Source: Leucosporidium creatinivorum
Lineage: Eukaryota > Basidiomycota > Microbotryomycetes > Leucosporidiales > Leucosporidiaceae
DNA length: 64,000 bases
NCBI GenBank assembly: GCA_001600635.1
Contig: BCKL01000024.1
Location: forward strand, 16,804 to 80,803
Direction: 5' to 3'
In this document: piece after piece, positions 1 through 10,954 of the stretch
How positions within the stretch are numbered: the stretch's first letter is position 1
Layout: each line of letters starts with the position of its first letter
Notes under the pieces: model-generated
The model's database searches: none
Told to the model about the DNA's origin: nothing
Seen by the model: the letters and a program-made list of their open reading frames with translations, nothing else
Made by a program: the position numbers and the translations under genes

Positions 1-789
1 TTCGTCGCAAGCAGGACAGTCCACCGTCTCGCCGACCGCGAAAGCCTCGGTGTGCTCCTCCGTCCACTCGCCGACCCACTCGCATCCCGAGCACCTCACC
101 CTCTGCAAGCTCCCATGCAGTTGGACCAACTCGCCCTCCCACACTTTCGCCTTTCCCTTCCCTTTAACATCCACCTTGGCGCCTCCTCCGGCCATCACCT
201 CCGTCACCTCGATCCCCTCAATTCCGACCGTCTTGAGCCCCGCCGTCTGTTCAAAACCATCGATATTCTGCGAATAAACGCGCTTGAGCTGCTTGCGTTT
301 GTGTAGCGTGTGCATGAGGCCGTGCGTCGGCGTAACGGGAGCGGAGGAGGAGCTCGAGTCGAGGAGGCGGGAAGTCGAGGCGTGGAGATCGGCGAGGAAG
401 GCCCAGTGCTGTGAACGAGTCGCAGCTGACGAGTAGACGCTGGCGGAGAAGAGGGCCGGTCCTTTCAGAGTTGGTGCGGAGCTGTTGGACGCGGCTTTGT
501 TGTCGTACAGAGTTGGTGCAGAGCTGTTGGACGCGGCTTTGTTGTCGTAGAGGCCTCCCTTGCTGCGAAAGTCCTGTAGGCGAGTTTCGTCAGCTCTGCT
601 AGCAGCTGCAGAGGGACAGAGAGAGCTTACAGGGATGCCTGCGCTGGTCGAGATGCCCGCGCCGACGAGAAAGACGGCCTTCTTGCTCTTGGCGACGGCG
701 AGAGTGATGGCTTCGAGCGCTCGGGTCGTCTCCTTGAGCTCTCCTGCCTGCTCGGTGGCTCCATTAAGGTGTACACTACGACACGGCAT
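1..789 (-). CDS. Sir2-family NAD-dependent deacetylase, Hst3/Hst4-like (3' part beyond the window)
   Basis: NAD-dependent protein deacetylase of the sirtuin family. Two exons are visible on the minus strand: 789-631 and 573-<1, with a 57-nt intron (donor GTAAGC, acceptor CCTACAG). Exon 1 ends in the NAD-binding motif GAGISTSAGIP and exon 2 opens with DFRSKGGLY. The conserved VYSQNIDGFEQTAG and the catalytic-His motif LVQLHGS follow, then one zinc CxxC pair (RCSGCEW) and a second (CPAC) at the window edge. The short N-terminus (about 40 residues before GAGIS) and the TPTHGLMHTLHKR stretch fit fungal Hst3/Hst4, which remove H3K56 acetylation in the nucleus; that role is inferred. The start is the first in-frame ATG upstream of the motif. 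A 42-bp direct duplication lies in exon 2. The C-terminal half is outside the window. The family call is secure, the subtype less so. Confidence 0.9.
   Translation of the reverse strand, partial: MPCRSVHLNGATEQAGELKETTRALEAITLAVAKSKKAVFLVGAGISTSAGIPVSSLCPSAAASRADETRLQDFRSKGGLYDNKAASNSSAPTLYDNKAASNSSAPTLKGPALFSASVYSSAATRSQHWAFLADLHASTSRLLDSSSSSAPVTPTHGLMHTLHKRKQLKRVYSQNIDGFEQTAGLKTVGIEGIEVTEVMAGGGAKVDVKGKGKAKVWEGELVQLHGSLQRVRCSGCEWVGEWTEEHTEAFAVGETVDCPACDE
469..552. repeat. 42-bp tandem duplication inside the sirtuin gene
   Basis: Two adjacent 42-nt units, 469-510 and 511-552, differ at two positions only. The length is a multiple of three, so frame is kept and the protein carries the 14-residue string LYDNKAASNSSAPT twice, right after the DFRSKGG cofactor-loop motif. 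Confidence 0.93.
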
Positions 790-1057
790 CGTCGACGAGG
801 GAAAGTGAGAAGCGAGAAGAAACGCGAAGAAGAGATGGGAGGAAGAACAGCGAAGCGATCACAAATCGAGCTTCGCGCCGAAGTCCTGTCAGTCGCGTCG
901 AGTGAACTTCATCACTATCACGTTTTCGACGCGTTTTCATCTTGTAGTAGGGTAATGAGATGCACAGAATATTGACTAGACAACCAAAAAGACCCCCTAC
1001 ACTCGCTACGACCTCCAAAGCCCCCTCGTCAACCATCGCCGAAGCTCGGCGTTCCCT

Positions 1058-4000
1058 CTACCAACCCCCATCCACCAGCACCGAAGCCCCCGCATCATTC
1101 ATCCCCCTCAAAATCTCACTCCAATCAGTATGTCCACTCATCCCCAAAGTCCCCAGCCCCGACACTTCATTCTGCGCCAACGAGCTCAGAGCATACCGCG
1201 AGGCCGTCACGTCGAAAGTGTCCTCTGCTCCTCCCGTTACAGCCGGCTCTCCCTCGACGCCGATGGTGTCCTGTTCAGCTGACATGGGCTCGGGAGAGTG
1301 GATGCGAGAAGAAGGGAGAGAGGGGTAGGCGCGCGAGAGGGTGAGGTGCAGGTTGAGGGAGGGGAAGGCGCGAAGGGACGACGACTCGGTCTGATAGCCT
1401 GGCGTTGCCGTTCCAGCGCCTCCATATCCCATCCCATACTCCCCACTCGCCATCGCGTTCAACGCTGACGAGGCCTCTCCATTCGAAGTAGCGGGGGTCA
1501 TCATTTTCATCGCGGTGGAGCGGAAAAGAGCGGCCGCCGAGCCGACTCGTTTGGAGGAGAGGAGCTGGTCGATGATGAGGCAGGCTTGGTGGGAGACGGA
1601 TTTGGGCGTCGAGGATTTGGGGTTGCGAGCGTAGAATTGGCGGACGAGGAGGATGAGATCGCGCTCCCAGGTCGAGTCGAGGCCGCGCTCTTCCTTTTGC
1701 AGTAGCGACACTGCGAGAGGGAGAGGGTCAGCGGGGATTGATAAGGATGGTGAGAGCACTCACTGAATAGTACGATGACTGTGCTCAAGCCGTAGCCGCC
1801 GAGGAACCAGAGATGCTCGAGCAACGGCTTCGTCTGCGAAACCTCGTCGAGTCCTCGGCAGACGGCAGCCGCGCTCTTGATGCTCTCCGATACCGACAGC
1901 TCGTAGCGCTTGTCCTCCTCGGTGGTAGGGTTGATCCCTCGCATGAAGAAGGGGCCTGCGAATGTACGGCAGCGTAAGCAAGCAGGTCTCGGCGCAGACT
2001 CGGCGGCAATAACGAACGATGAAGGCGGAGGATGCGGTGGTGTAAGACAGTGAGGAGTAGAGCCCGATGATCTACGCGTAGGATGACGAGTCAGCTCTTT
2101 CTTTCGTACAGCAGCGACCAACACCGACTCACAAGGCTTTAGATTCGGGTTCGAGCAATCGGTGAAGGCCTCCCACTGCGCAATCTCGGCCTGCAGTCCC
2201 GTGTTGAGCTGTACGATAGTAGCGTATCCCGCTGACTCGCGATGTTGGGCGAGTTGAGTGGCGAGGAGTTGATATTGAGCGACGACGAAGAGGAGCTGCA
2301 AACGGAGGGAAGTCAGCTCCGCTCGGGGTTCGAGAGAGATGAAGTGAGGTTCACCTTGGAGTAGCTGTAGTCGGTCATGTAGTTAGGTGCGTAGCGAGGT
2401 ACCTCCAGCGTCAGACCCAGATCGGCCTCGTCGAGCTGTGTGAAGAGCGAGATCAGCGAAGCCCGACGATTTGAGCGCGGAGCAGAACCTACATTGAGAG
2501 GCGGATCCGTATCGAAGCTCTCGGGGAAGATCTGGCCCATGTTGACCGAATGGCAAAACATGTAATCGTGACTCAAACAGAATGCCCACACCCTCTTAGC
2601 GACCTCCCTCCTCATCAGACACTTCTCCCTCGGCAGCCCCGGATCCTCGACCGGCATGACTGTAGGATCCTTTCCCAAGCGATGCAGCCCCAGCAGCTGG
2701 CACACCCTGATACTAGCCGACAGCCAAACGAAGAAGCTCGTTCCCTCGCCTCCTTCATCATTATCCATCGTCTGCGAGGAAGGGCGCTGGTAGCTGATTT
2801 TGAGGAGGATGGCTTGGGCGCAGCGGAGTTGAGGCTTGGAAGCCCAAGAGGCGAGCTCGAGGGCGCGCGTGGCGGCGAGGTTCCATTGGCGGGGGAGGCG
2901 GGAGAGCTCGGTGGCGGAGTAGATAGAGAGAGCCGAAGGGGTGAAATCGGGCGTGAGGGAGGAACAGGACCAGCAGAGGACGTAGAAGTAGCAGGCCAGC
3001 CATGCCTGTTGGTGGGAAGAGGTCAGATGAAGCCGAACGAGAGGGTACACAGCGACATACTGGGTCGATGATCTGAGTCGTCGTCGTTCCGCTCCGAACG
3101 AGCGACCAGAGTTGCCGACATTCGGCGAGAAAGGTGGGCTTGTGCAGAATGGTATAGTTCCACGCGATGTTGTTCATGAACAAGTCGACCAGAGCCTCCG
3201 AGACCGACTCGTTCGGTGGAAGGTTGCCGAGGAGAGAAGCATTCTCCCTCTCGCGAGTCGTCCTCTGCTCCGAGAACGGCGGCGGCTGAGGAGCGAGGAG
3301 GATCGAAGTCCATGATCCAGCTGGGATAGTCGGATGACTCGGCTGACCCTTGGACATAGGTGTCTCGAGGTTCAGCCCACCGTAACCTCCGTACTGTCGC
3401 CGACCGAGCGCGATCTCCTCCAAAGCTGCAGCGGCATCTTCGGTCTCGCTGTCCGGTACGGGCGCGGGAGGAGAACGCGGTTGCGAGAGGTGACTGGTCG
3501 ACGCAGGCGAGTCGGTCGTAGGGCGGAGTTGAGTCGTCGAGGCGGGGTGGAGCGGGGGAAGAGGGGGAGGTGGGAACGTCTCGATGCCGGGTCGGTCTTG
3601 CTTCGTGACCATCTGCGCTTCGAGCTGTGTGGGTGTGATTGTCAGCTCTTTCGTTCGGGCGGAGATCAGCGTGACCGGGACTCGCCTGAACGAGCCGTTG
3701 CCGGATGATGTCGAGCTCGCGCTGTACGTCCTCTGGGATCTTGCTGGTGACTACTGGCGGGTCCCACGCTGTATTGTAATATAGTAAGCATCCTCTCCTT
3801 GCTCTGCTGCAACCCTGGGACGTACTGCAGTCCTGCTTTCGCTCTACACGGGCCAAACACGGTCAGCTCCTTCGCGAACTCGCCAGGGAACGGGAGAGAC
3901 TCACTGATACAGCCGTCACAGCTCTCGTTATTCGGCTGCTTATCACACCGCAACTTGCGCGCTTGGCAAGCCCTACAACTGGCTTTAAGACGGTTCCGGC

Positions 4001-4145
4001 GCCGCTTGGCTGGTCGCTCGTCCTCTCCACCGCCTGTACCGTTCGAGCCTGGTCCTCCGACGGGGATGGGCTTCTCGTCCATTGTGCCAGTGGTGAAGAT
4101 GGGCAACGGTGCCGGGTTCTCGAACCACTCGAGGTCGCTGGCCAT
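1058..4145 (-). CDS. Zn2Cys6 fungal transcription factor with middle homology domain
   Basis: Nuclear DNA-binding regulator. The N-terminal exon carries an arginine/lysine-rich stretch (KRRRNRLKAS), then CRACQARKLRCDKQ...CDGCI. Splicing across the intron at about 3844-3904 adds KRKQDC, which gives the full C-X2-C-X6-C-X8-C-X2-C-X6-C zinc cluster. A coiled coil follows (PEDVQRELDIIRQRL). The fungal-specific transcription factor domain is seen in VSEALVDLFMNNIAWNYTIL, the RVCQLLGLHRLGKDP segment and CLMRREVAKRVWAF. The protein ends about 870 residues in, at a TAG (1058-1060). About seven short introns; the junctions near 1950-2075 are uncertain. It is transcribed divergently from the reductase gene starting at 4422, so a role as local regulator of the reductase and transporter is plausible. 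Its ligand or target pathway cannot be told from sequence. Confidence 0.9.
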
Positions 4146-4421
4146 TTGCAGGGGCGGCGACTTGGGCGGAGGAGGGAACGCCAGGGAGGAGCAAACGAGG
4201 GCCGATAGGCTTGGCTATAATATGTACGAGAGTCGGCGGATGTACTGCTGCTCTGTAGCGGACTGTCGGCCGAGTCTCGGGGATCAACGCTTCGTCGAAG
4301 GGGAAGCGGCGGAGCCGGATCTCGGCAAGGACTTGGGAAAGGTTGAGCCCCACTTCTCTCGCTTCTCCCTTCTTCAGCTCGCCTTTCTTCCACTCTTGTA
4401 CCACGCCAGCTTCTCTTAAAC
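4146..4421. promoter_or_regulatory. shared upstream region between the Zn2Cys6 gene and the reductase gene
   Basis: 276 nt separate the two divergent ATGs and must hold both 5' UTRs and core promoters. A short AT-rich stretch with TATAATATG near 4214-4222 is the only promoter-like word. I see no clear Zn2Cys6 CGG inverted or direct repeat that I would call a binding site. Confidence 0.5.
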
Positions 4422-5862
4422 ATGCCCTCCGCCGTCCCAGCTCCCCTCGCTCTCGTCACCGGCGGCTCTGGCTTCCTTGCTACGTCGATTGTCCTTCTCC
4501 TCCTCGAGCGTGGCTGGACAGTGCGTTCGACGTTCCGCTCGCAGGCCAAAGCCGACCTGTGGCTTGCCAAGTACCCCCAATGGAAGGAGCAGCTCGAGAC
4601 GGCTATTGTGGAAGACATGCAGCTGCCTCCAGCATACGACTCGGCGATTCGAGGCGTTGAGGTCGTCTTCCATGCTGCCGCTCCCTTTACCATGTCCTTC
4701 AAAGTGAGCGATCACCTCTGAGTCTTCCTTGGACGCTTCTGAATCAAGACTGACCTTATCGCCTTGCAGGATAACGAAGTCGACATGCTCGTGCCCTCAC
4801 GACTGGGAGCATTGAACATCCTCCAAGCCGCTCATAGCGAGCCTTCGGTCAAGAGGGTCATCGTCACGTCTTCGTAAGCTTTCTAGCTTCCTTCACCTGC
4901 CTCCCGAGCTAACGTCGGTCGCTCCCACAGCTTCGCCGCCGTTACTTCGCCTCACCTCGACCCCCGCCCAGGTCACACCTACACCGAGCGAGACTGGAAC
5001 CCGTCTACCTGGGATGAAGCTGTCGAGTCCAATGATCCTCATTTTGTTTACCTCGCCTCCAAGACGTGGGTACTGGCTGCTCAGAGGCTCGAGGCGAAAT
5101 CTCGGCGTTAACCTCGGAGCTCATTTCCCTCACAGATTTGCCGAGCAGGCGGTCTGGAACTTTGTCGCGGAAAATATGCCGTCTTTTACTGTGACTACGT
5201 ACTCCCCAGCTCTCTTGGTCATGCTGTGGCTCCGCTAATCCACTCGGCGCTCAGAATCGTTCCACCCGTGATTCTTGGCCGCCCTCTGCAGCCTTTCTCG
5301 TCCATGTCGGACATCAATCAGAGCTGTACGTACTCTTCGCGTGATAGTCATACAGTCCACGCTGACGAGTGCTTCTGCAGCCCGTGTACTTTGGCGCAAC
5401 GTCGACAGCGACTCGATCCCTCCAACTCCGGCTTACGTCCGTTCTGCCCCGCCCCTCTGTTGCTCTGAGCTGAAGGGCTGACAGAACGTTGTTCACAGGT
5501 CTGCGTCGACGTCGCCGACTGCGCCCTCTGCCACGTCCTCGCCGCCGAGGCCTACCCCTCGGTCGTAAACGGCAAGCGCTACCTCACCATCGGCTCGTCC
5601 TTCACCCAAACCTCGGCCGCCAGGATCATCGTCAAGCATTTCCCAAAGCATGCTAAGCGTGTGCCTTCGATTGCCGAGGAGATCGAGCACTATGGCTACT
5701 CGTCGGCTTTGTGAGTTGTGAGCGCCGAGATCTGAGTGCTGAACTGACATATGGATGTATAGAGTCGAGAAGGACCTCGGGATCAAGTGGAGGTCGTATG
5801 AGGATACTGTGGTGGACACGTTTGCGCATCTGGCAGAGGTGGAGGCCGCTTCGAAGCAATGA
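4422..5862 (+). CDS. NAD(P)-dependent extended short-chain reductase (dihydroflavonol/Gre2-like)
   Basis: Cytosolic oxidoreductase of the extended SDR family, about 340 residues. The N-terminus has the Rossmann motif LVTGGSGFLATSIV, then VVFHAAAPF in beta-4, RVIVTSSFAAV with the catalytic Ser, and the active-site YLASKT (YxxxK). A middle segment reads PPVILGRPLQP, as in yeast Gre2 and plant dihydroflavonol reductases; the exon starting about 5511 gives VCVDVADCALCHVLAAE, the usual VDVRDVA region. About six introns (4704-4769, 4874-4930, 5066-5135 and three more), with the last before LVEKDLGIKW. The TGA is at 5860-5862. It is divergent to the Zn2Cys6 gene and followed by an MFS transporter, which suggests a common pathway. 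The substrate is unknown. Confidence 0.88.
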
Positions 5863-6216
5863 ACGCCGTGCTCGGCGAGGCTCGACTGAGAAGTCCAAGT
5901 TCGCGCGAATATCGGTAGCTGGTGTGTGTAGAGTCTGAAATGTCGTTTAATGTATCTTGCTGCTTCTCAACAAATCTGCAGTCTGTACAGCTGCATCCTT
6001 CACGAGCGAAAAGCTCGCCGAAAAGGGCTCTCGGTTATCGGAGAAGTTAGCCCGCGCCCTTTGACGGCAAGCGGCTCGTTACGCTGTTAAACACGCATTT
6101 GTCATGTCATTCGGCGTTGTCGAGCATCTCCCGAAGGGCGCAGCTCCTCCCTTCGCCCGTGGAGCTCCTTCCTTTCTCTCCCTTCTCCATTTCCCCAGCT
6201 ATCGCAACTTTCGCAA
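5863..6216. other. intergenic region between the reductase and MFS genes
   Basis: No gene is evident in these 354 nt. The first part is relatively AT-rich and probably holds the reductase 3' end; the rest should hold the transporter promoter. An ATG at 6104 opens only a 75-codon frame without similarity to anything I recognise. Confidence 0.5.
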
Positions 6217-8802
6217 ATGGGCTGCTTCGTTCTGGAACCAAAGGCCCACGGCGAGGGCGATGAGGTTGAGCATGTCCCTGGTGAGTCTGGGCTGCTGGCT
6301 TGGCGATTCACAGGCGGAGATTCGGGACTGACTCGCCGGTTTACTGGATCTTGTAGGGACGGCTGTCTTCAGCGAGGATCCTGCTGCCGCTGCTGCTGCT
6401 GCATTCGATGGAGTAGATCTGACTACTGTACGTTGTCTGAGCTGCAGAACGAGCTGAGCTGAACTCTTAACCGAGCCGAGATCAAGCTTGAAAGCCCTCG
6501 CTTGTCTAGCCGAGCTAAAGATCGAGTCGTGCCGAGCTACAGGACGAGCTACTCACTCTTTCTCGCTCACAGCTCAAGCGCGCTCCAGGCCGACCCGACC
6601 TTATCCTCATCCCTCAGCCCTCAAACGACCCTAACGACCCTCTCCTTTGGCCGAGGTGGAAGAAACAGCTGTTCTTCTGGATCCTCATCTTCGGTACATG
6701 CCTCGTAGGAGCTGCCGGTCCTCTTGTAGCGGTTCGTTCCCTCGCCCTCTCGTCAATGTGCTCGATCCGACCACTGACCTTTCGCCGACTTCGCCAAATC
6801 CAGGCTGACCAGCGCCATATCGCCAGGTGAGATCATTTTTGTCACTCGCTGCAGCTATATTGCATACCGCCTTGTGATATACAGCTCACCGTGCCCTCTA
6901 AACAGCCTGTTCGGCGTTTCGGCGAACGCCTTCGCTCGAGTCCTCTCGTCCTGGCTGGTCTTCACCCTCGCTATAGCCACCGTCTTTTTCCAAGTTGCCT
7001 CGATTAAGCTCGGTAAAAGGCCCGTATGTCCACTTACTCCCACCACCTTGAGCGCAGCCTCTCTGACTTGCTCGCCCCTCAGATCTACCTCTTCTCCTCG
7101 CTCTTGCTCTGTGTTTCGGCCGTCTGGGCTTCCTACGCCGGATCAATCGGATCGTTCGCAGGTGCCAGAATGGCCCAGGCTATCAGTATGGCACCTTTGG
7201 GAAAGTCATCTTTCCCTTCTTGCAGCTGCTCTCGTTACCGATGCTTTCGCCGAGGCGCTAACCTTCGCTCTCGTCCTCCAGAGTTCTTGGTTGGCGCATC
7301 CATCAATGACATCTTTTATGTTCACGAACGCGGGATCTACGTGGGTGAGTAGCTTTGAACACATACCCGTCGCCGACCGTTGGCGCAAGGGTCTGTGAGT
7401 CTGAATCGACTCTCCATTCTACAGCCATCTGGACCGCCGCTTTGCTCGTCGGCATCGACATCACCCCTGTGATTACGGGGTCTATACTGAACAAACCGGA
7501 ACTCGGCTACGTCTGGGTGTTCCGCTACGTGAGTTCAGTGAGCGCTCGGCGTTGCGGCGCGGCCGCTAACCTTCTCCTCACAGTTCGCCATCGCGTCTGG
7601 AGTCCTCGTCATCCTCCAATTCTTCTTCATGCCCGAGTCCACTTTCGTACGAGGACCTGTCATTCCTCCCAGGACCACCGACTCGGTTTCGGATCACGAG
7701 AAGGCCCAAGCGACAGGGCTCGAAACGACGGCGACGACAGCGCCCAGAAGGACCTTCATGCAAGAGCTCAGCCCCTTCAATGGCGTCTACAAGACCAGGA
7801 CCAACGTCTTCATGCTTCTGGCTCGCCCTTTCCTCATGCTTTTCACGCCCGTTGTCTTGTGAGTCCGCGCTGACGGTCGCCGAGCGCCGAATAAAGCTGA
7901 CGCAACCATTTCTCACAGCTGGGGAGGCATACTTTACGGCTTGGCTATCACATGGCTTGTTATGCTCGCGGTGACCGTCTCAGTGATACTTGGTGGAGCG
8001 CCTTACCGCTTCTCGAGTCGGAGCGTGGGGCTTTGTTACATTGGACCGACCATAGGCGCCATCTTGGGCGTCCTCGTGGCTGGTCCAATCACCAACCTCT
8101 CCGCCAAGATACTCTCGCGACGTAATCACGGGATCTACGAGCCGTAAGCTGATCGCCGAACCTGCGCTTTACGTTGTCACTCCGTAGCTGATTAGGATCA
8201 TCCAACAGAGAGTTTAAACTCCTTCCTGTGGTCCTCTACCTCATCTTCGGTGTCTTGGGCTTTGTCGGTTACGGCTGGACCCTTTCAGATGGTGAGCGAG
8301 CCTGCCTTCCTCCGCGGCTCGGCGATCATTTACTGACTCCCGCTGTCTCCCAGGCACTCCTTGGATTGGTCCCGTCGTCTTCTTTGGCATATGCAACTTC
8401 GCCATTGTCCTTGGCTCGACCGCAGCCGTCTCATACATCGTGGATTGCAACCGCCATACAACCGACGCCGCTCTCGGCGCTCTCATCTTCTGGGTGAGCC
8501 TCTTGCTGCCCTAAGGGAGAGCAAGCCCGACTCTAGTGGATTATACTGACTCCTAAGCTGAGCTGACTTTATTGTCTCGTCTTCTACAGAAGAATATCTG
8601 GAGCTTCGCCCTTACCTGGAACTTCACCGAGCAAATACTTCACTACGGTCCTCGCAATTGCTTCGCCGTCATCGCAGCGGTCATTGCCTTCACCTCCCTC
8701 TGCACCATCCCCATGTACATCTGCGGCAAGAAGGCTCGGAGCTGGACCCACCGCCATATTCGCTTCTCGGAGGAGGATGAGATGTCGGCTGTGGCTCACT
8801 GA
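6217..8802 (+). CDS. MFS transporter (DHA1-type drug/H+ antiporter family)
   Basis: Multi-pass plasma-membrane carrier with about 9 introns and roughly 530 residues. The N-terminal cytosolic segment ends in PNDPLLWPRWKKQ, the hallmark that precedes helix 1 in many fungal MFS proteins. The A-like loop IKLGKRPIYLFSS lies between helices 2 and 3, followed by WASYAGSIGSFAGAR. An EFLVGASINDIFYVHERG segment marks the helix 4-5 region, and FMPESTFVRG ends the first half before the long central loop. Six further hydrophobic segments follow, including a loop with AKILSRRNHGIYEPEFKL. The TGA is at 8800-8802. Some inner joins (7190-7280) need transcript support. It stands next to the reductase and Zn2Cys6 regulator, suggesting export or uptake of a related metabolite; the substrate cannot be assigned. 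Confidence 0.87.
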
Positions 8803-9143
8803 GGGGTTCGGTGGAGAAGGGTCATAAGTAGCTCGAATAGTTAGCTTGATATCAATGTTAGTTTTGTGCAGCGTGCCCTCGTGAGAGCCGAGCGAAATGA
8901 GCTTCTCGGCGCCGAGCTGCTCGGCGAGTTCTGAAAAGGGGGCCGAGCTCTCTCCTCGACGGACTGAGGCTCGGTACACCCTCATCAGGGCATGAGCTCT
9001 TTGCTCGAGTGCTCTTCCCCTGCAGTTGACCGCAAGCGAAAGTCGGCTCCCAGCTGGCGCTGCCTGGTCGCGCTCAAGCTCAAGTCGAGATCAGGCTCTC
9101 CCTCCGTCTCTTCACCTCGTTTCAGTTTCACTTCACGAAACAA
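8803..9143. other. intergenic region with CTCGGC/GCCGAG palindromes
   Basis: No gene. It contains a perfect 12-nt palindrome CTCGGCGCCGAG at 8905-8916, closely followed by another CTCGGCGAG. These are the same words that recur in introns throughout the window. The right part should hold the SEC22 promoter. Confidence 0.6.
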
Positions 9144-10398
9144 ATGGTCCGGAGTACAATCATCGCCAGGACGACCGACGGTGAGTCCATATCGACCAAC
9201 ACGTCCCGCCTCGTCAGCTCACGCGTTTCTCGACAGGTCTCCCGCTCGCTGCTTCCAACGATGATGATGAGCAGGTGGGTCCATCTTCTTGGTCTGCAGG
9301 GCTGCTTGCTGCTGCTGTGGGGCCCACCAGGAGCCGGGAACCTCAGACGCAGGCGCAAACACGGTGACGCTGGAGGGCCGGCCTGGGCGGGCTGCAGTCA
9401 GGCAGGCGTGGCTGCTGTGGGGTCGAGGAAGCTGTCAAGGACCTGTGGAGCGACTGGGGCTGCTGTACGGCGGTGCAAGGGTGCAAGTCTGCTCCGCTGG
9501 ACCAACGCGCTGTGGAGCAGGAGCCGCCCCTTCGCTTGGGAGGGCGAGACATCGTGACCAGCTACAGAGGCCGAACAATAACCGGACACCTACACAGTAA
9601 TCGATCCGCTGACCCTGCTCTCCCTCTACAACAGGACCAGGTCAAGCTGCCCGAGTACAAGCAGCAAGCCAAGCTCATCTTTCGCCGAGTAACACCTCAA
9701 TCGGAGCCTCGCTGCTCTATCGAATCAGGAGCATGCACTCTGCAGTGAGTTGGAGGCGGCCGTCTGAAACCTCTGCCGCTCAGGAGCTGATCTCGCCCTC
9801 GCCGAACTCAACAGCTACCTCATCGTCGACTCCATCATCTACCTCACCATCGCCGACAAGTCGTACCCTCGCAAACTCGCTTTCGCCTACCTCTCCGAGC
9901 TCTCAACCGAGTTTGCTCGCTCCTACCCTCCTTCGTCCTCGCTCAAGCCCGGCCTCCGTCCCTACGCTTTCGTCAAATTCGACACCTTTATCCAACGCAC
10001 CAAACGTCTATACCTCGACCCTCGCGGCGCTGAAGCACTTGGAAAGGGTACGGGTGTAACAGGAGGGCTGGACCAGCTCAACGAGGACCTGCAGGACGTG
10101 ACGAGGATCATGACCAAGAATATGGAGGATCTGCTGTGGAGGGGTGACTCGCTCGATAGGATGAGCACGATGAGTTCAAGCTTGAGGGATGAGAGCTTGA
10201 AGTACAGGAAGGCGGCGAGGCAGATCAACATTGATGCGCTGCTGAGGAAGTGGGCGCCGGTGGGAATCATTGGCCTGCTGTTCTTCGTTGTGGTCTACTG
10301 GAAGTTTTGTGCGTCGACTCTTCCCTTCTCCCTTTTTTCGAACTTTACACCACTCATGTGCAGCACCGAGCTGACCTCTACATCATCCCGCAGGGTGA
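9144..10398 (+). CDS. SEC22: Sec22-like R-SNARE (longin SNARE of ER-Golgi traffic)
   Basis: Vesicle SNARE for ER-Golgi transport, 227 residues, close to the usual 215. Five exons can be joined in frame: 9144-9180, 9237-9274, 9635-9744, 9815-10308 and 10394-10398. The longin domain starts MVRSTIIARTTDGLPLAAS and continues through YKQQAKLIFRR, RCSIESGACTLHYLIVDS and KLAFAYLSELSTEF to PYAFVKFDTFIQRTKRLY. The SNARE helix follows with LDQLNEDLQDVTRIMTKNME and the zero-layer Arg in LLWRGDSLDRM. The tail anchor is PVGIIGLLFFVVVYWKFW, with only one residue after the lysine-phenylalanine pair. Ending the last exon at TGA 10396-10398 restores a normal C-terminus. The second intron (9275-9634) is far longer than the others. 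Confidence 0.94.
9275..9634 (+). other. unusually long (360-nt), GC-rich SEC22 intron
   Basis: Begins GTGGGT right after codons for the conserved NDDDEQ and ends CTACAACAG before the DQVKLPEYKQQ exon; a branch-like CTGACC is at 9609-9614. It is five to seven times longer than typical introns here, rich in GCTGCTG/CTGTGG words, and contains no convincing exon or small RNA that I can recognise. Confidence 0.8.
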
Positions 10399-10954
10399 GC
10401 GGGTGAACCATCGCCGAGCTTTGTAAATGGGCGGACGGAAGATGCCATGTATACCCTAGTCGACATGATACACTACCTGCAGCGTCACCACGTGCAAGCG
10501 TGGCCCTCCTCAACCTCACTGCCTGGCACCCATCCTTGTCTAATTACTCTCGGTCAAGTCTTTCGCCCCCGCGTGCTGACCTTGATGCTCATGCCCGATA
10601 CTATGGTACACGATACTTTGAGTGTTCTTTTGCGGCTCCTTCCCTCGGCGCTGGCGATGAAGACCGCACGCAGGTCTTCGCCGAGCAGGGGCGGCTCGGC
10701 GCTGAGCTTTCGCCACGGCGTTCGATGGTGGAACAGGCTTGAATGCTCTAAAGACTGCTGCCAACCCCTACTGGAGGCGGTTGGAGTATCTGTAGCCTTC
10801 TCATCGCGTTACAGGAGCCAAAGCTTTGACCCCCTCCTCCTCCGCCTCCTCCAGCAGTCCGCTCAAAATCGCCTCTTTCTCTCCTCCATCTCACCCGCTC
10901 GTCTTTCGCTCGGCTCGCTTCGACTTGGAGGATAGCTCGCTCCGTGCATCAGCA
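10399..10954. other. intergenic region downstream of SEC22
   Basis: No supported gene. A 162-codon open frame (10447-10935) lacks recognisable motifs and has no coding-like splice pattern, so I treat it as chance. The stretch around 10675-10715 is rich in GCCGAG/CTCGGC words. Confidence 0.5.

Noticed and set aside
10447-10935. 162-codon frame downstream of SEC22
   Set aside because: Composition unlike neighbouring genes, no motif, overlaps the conserved upstream blocks of copy A.
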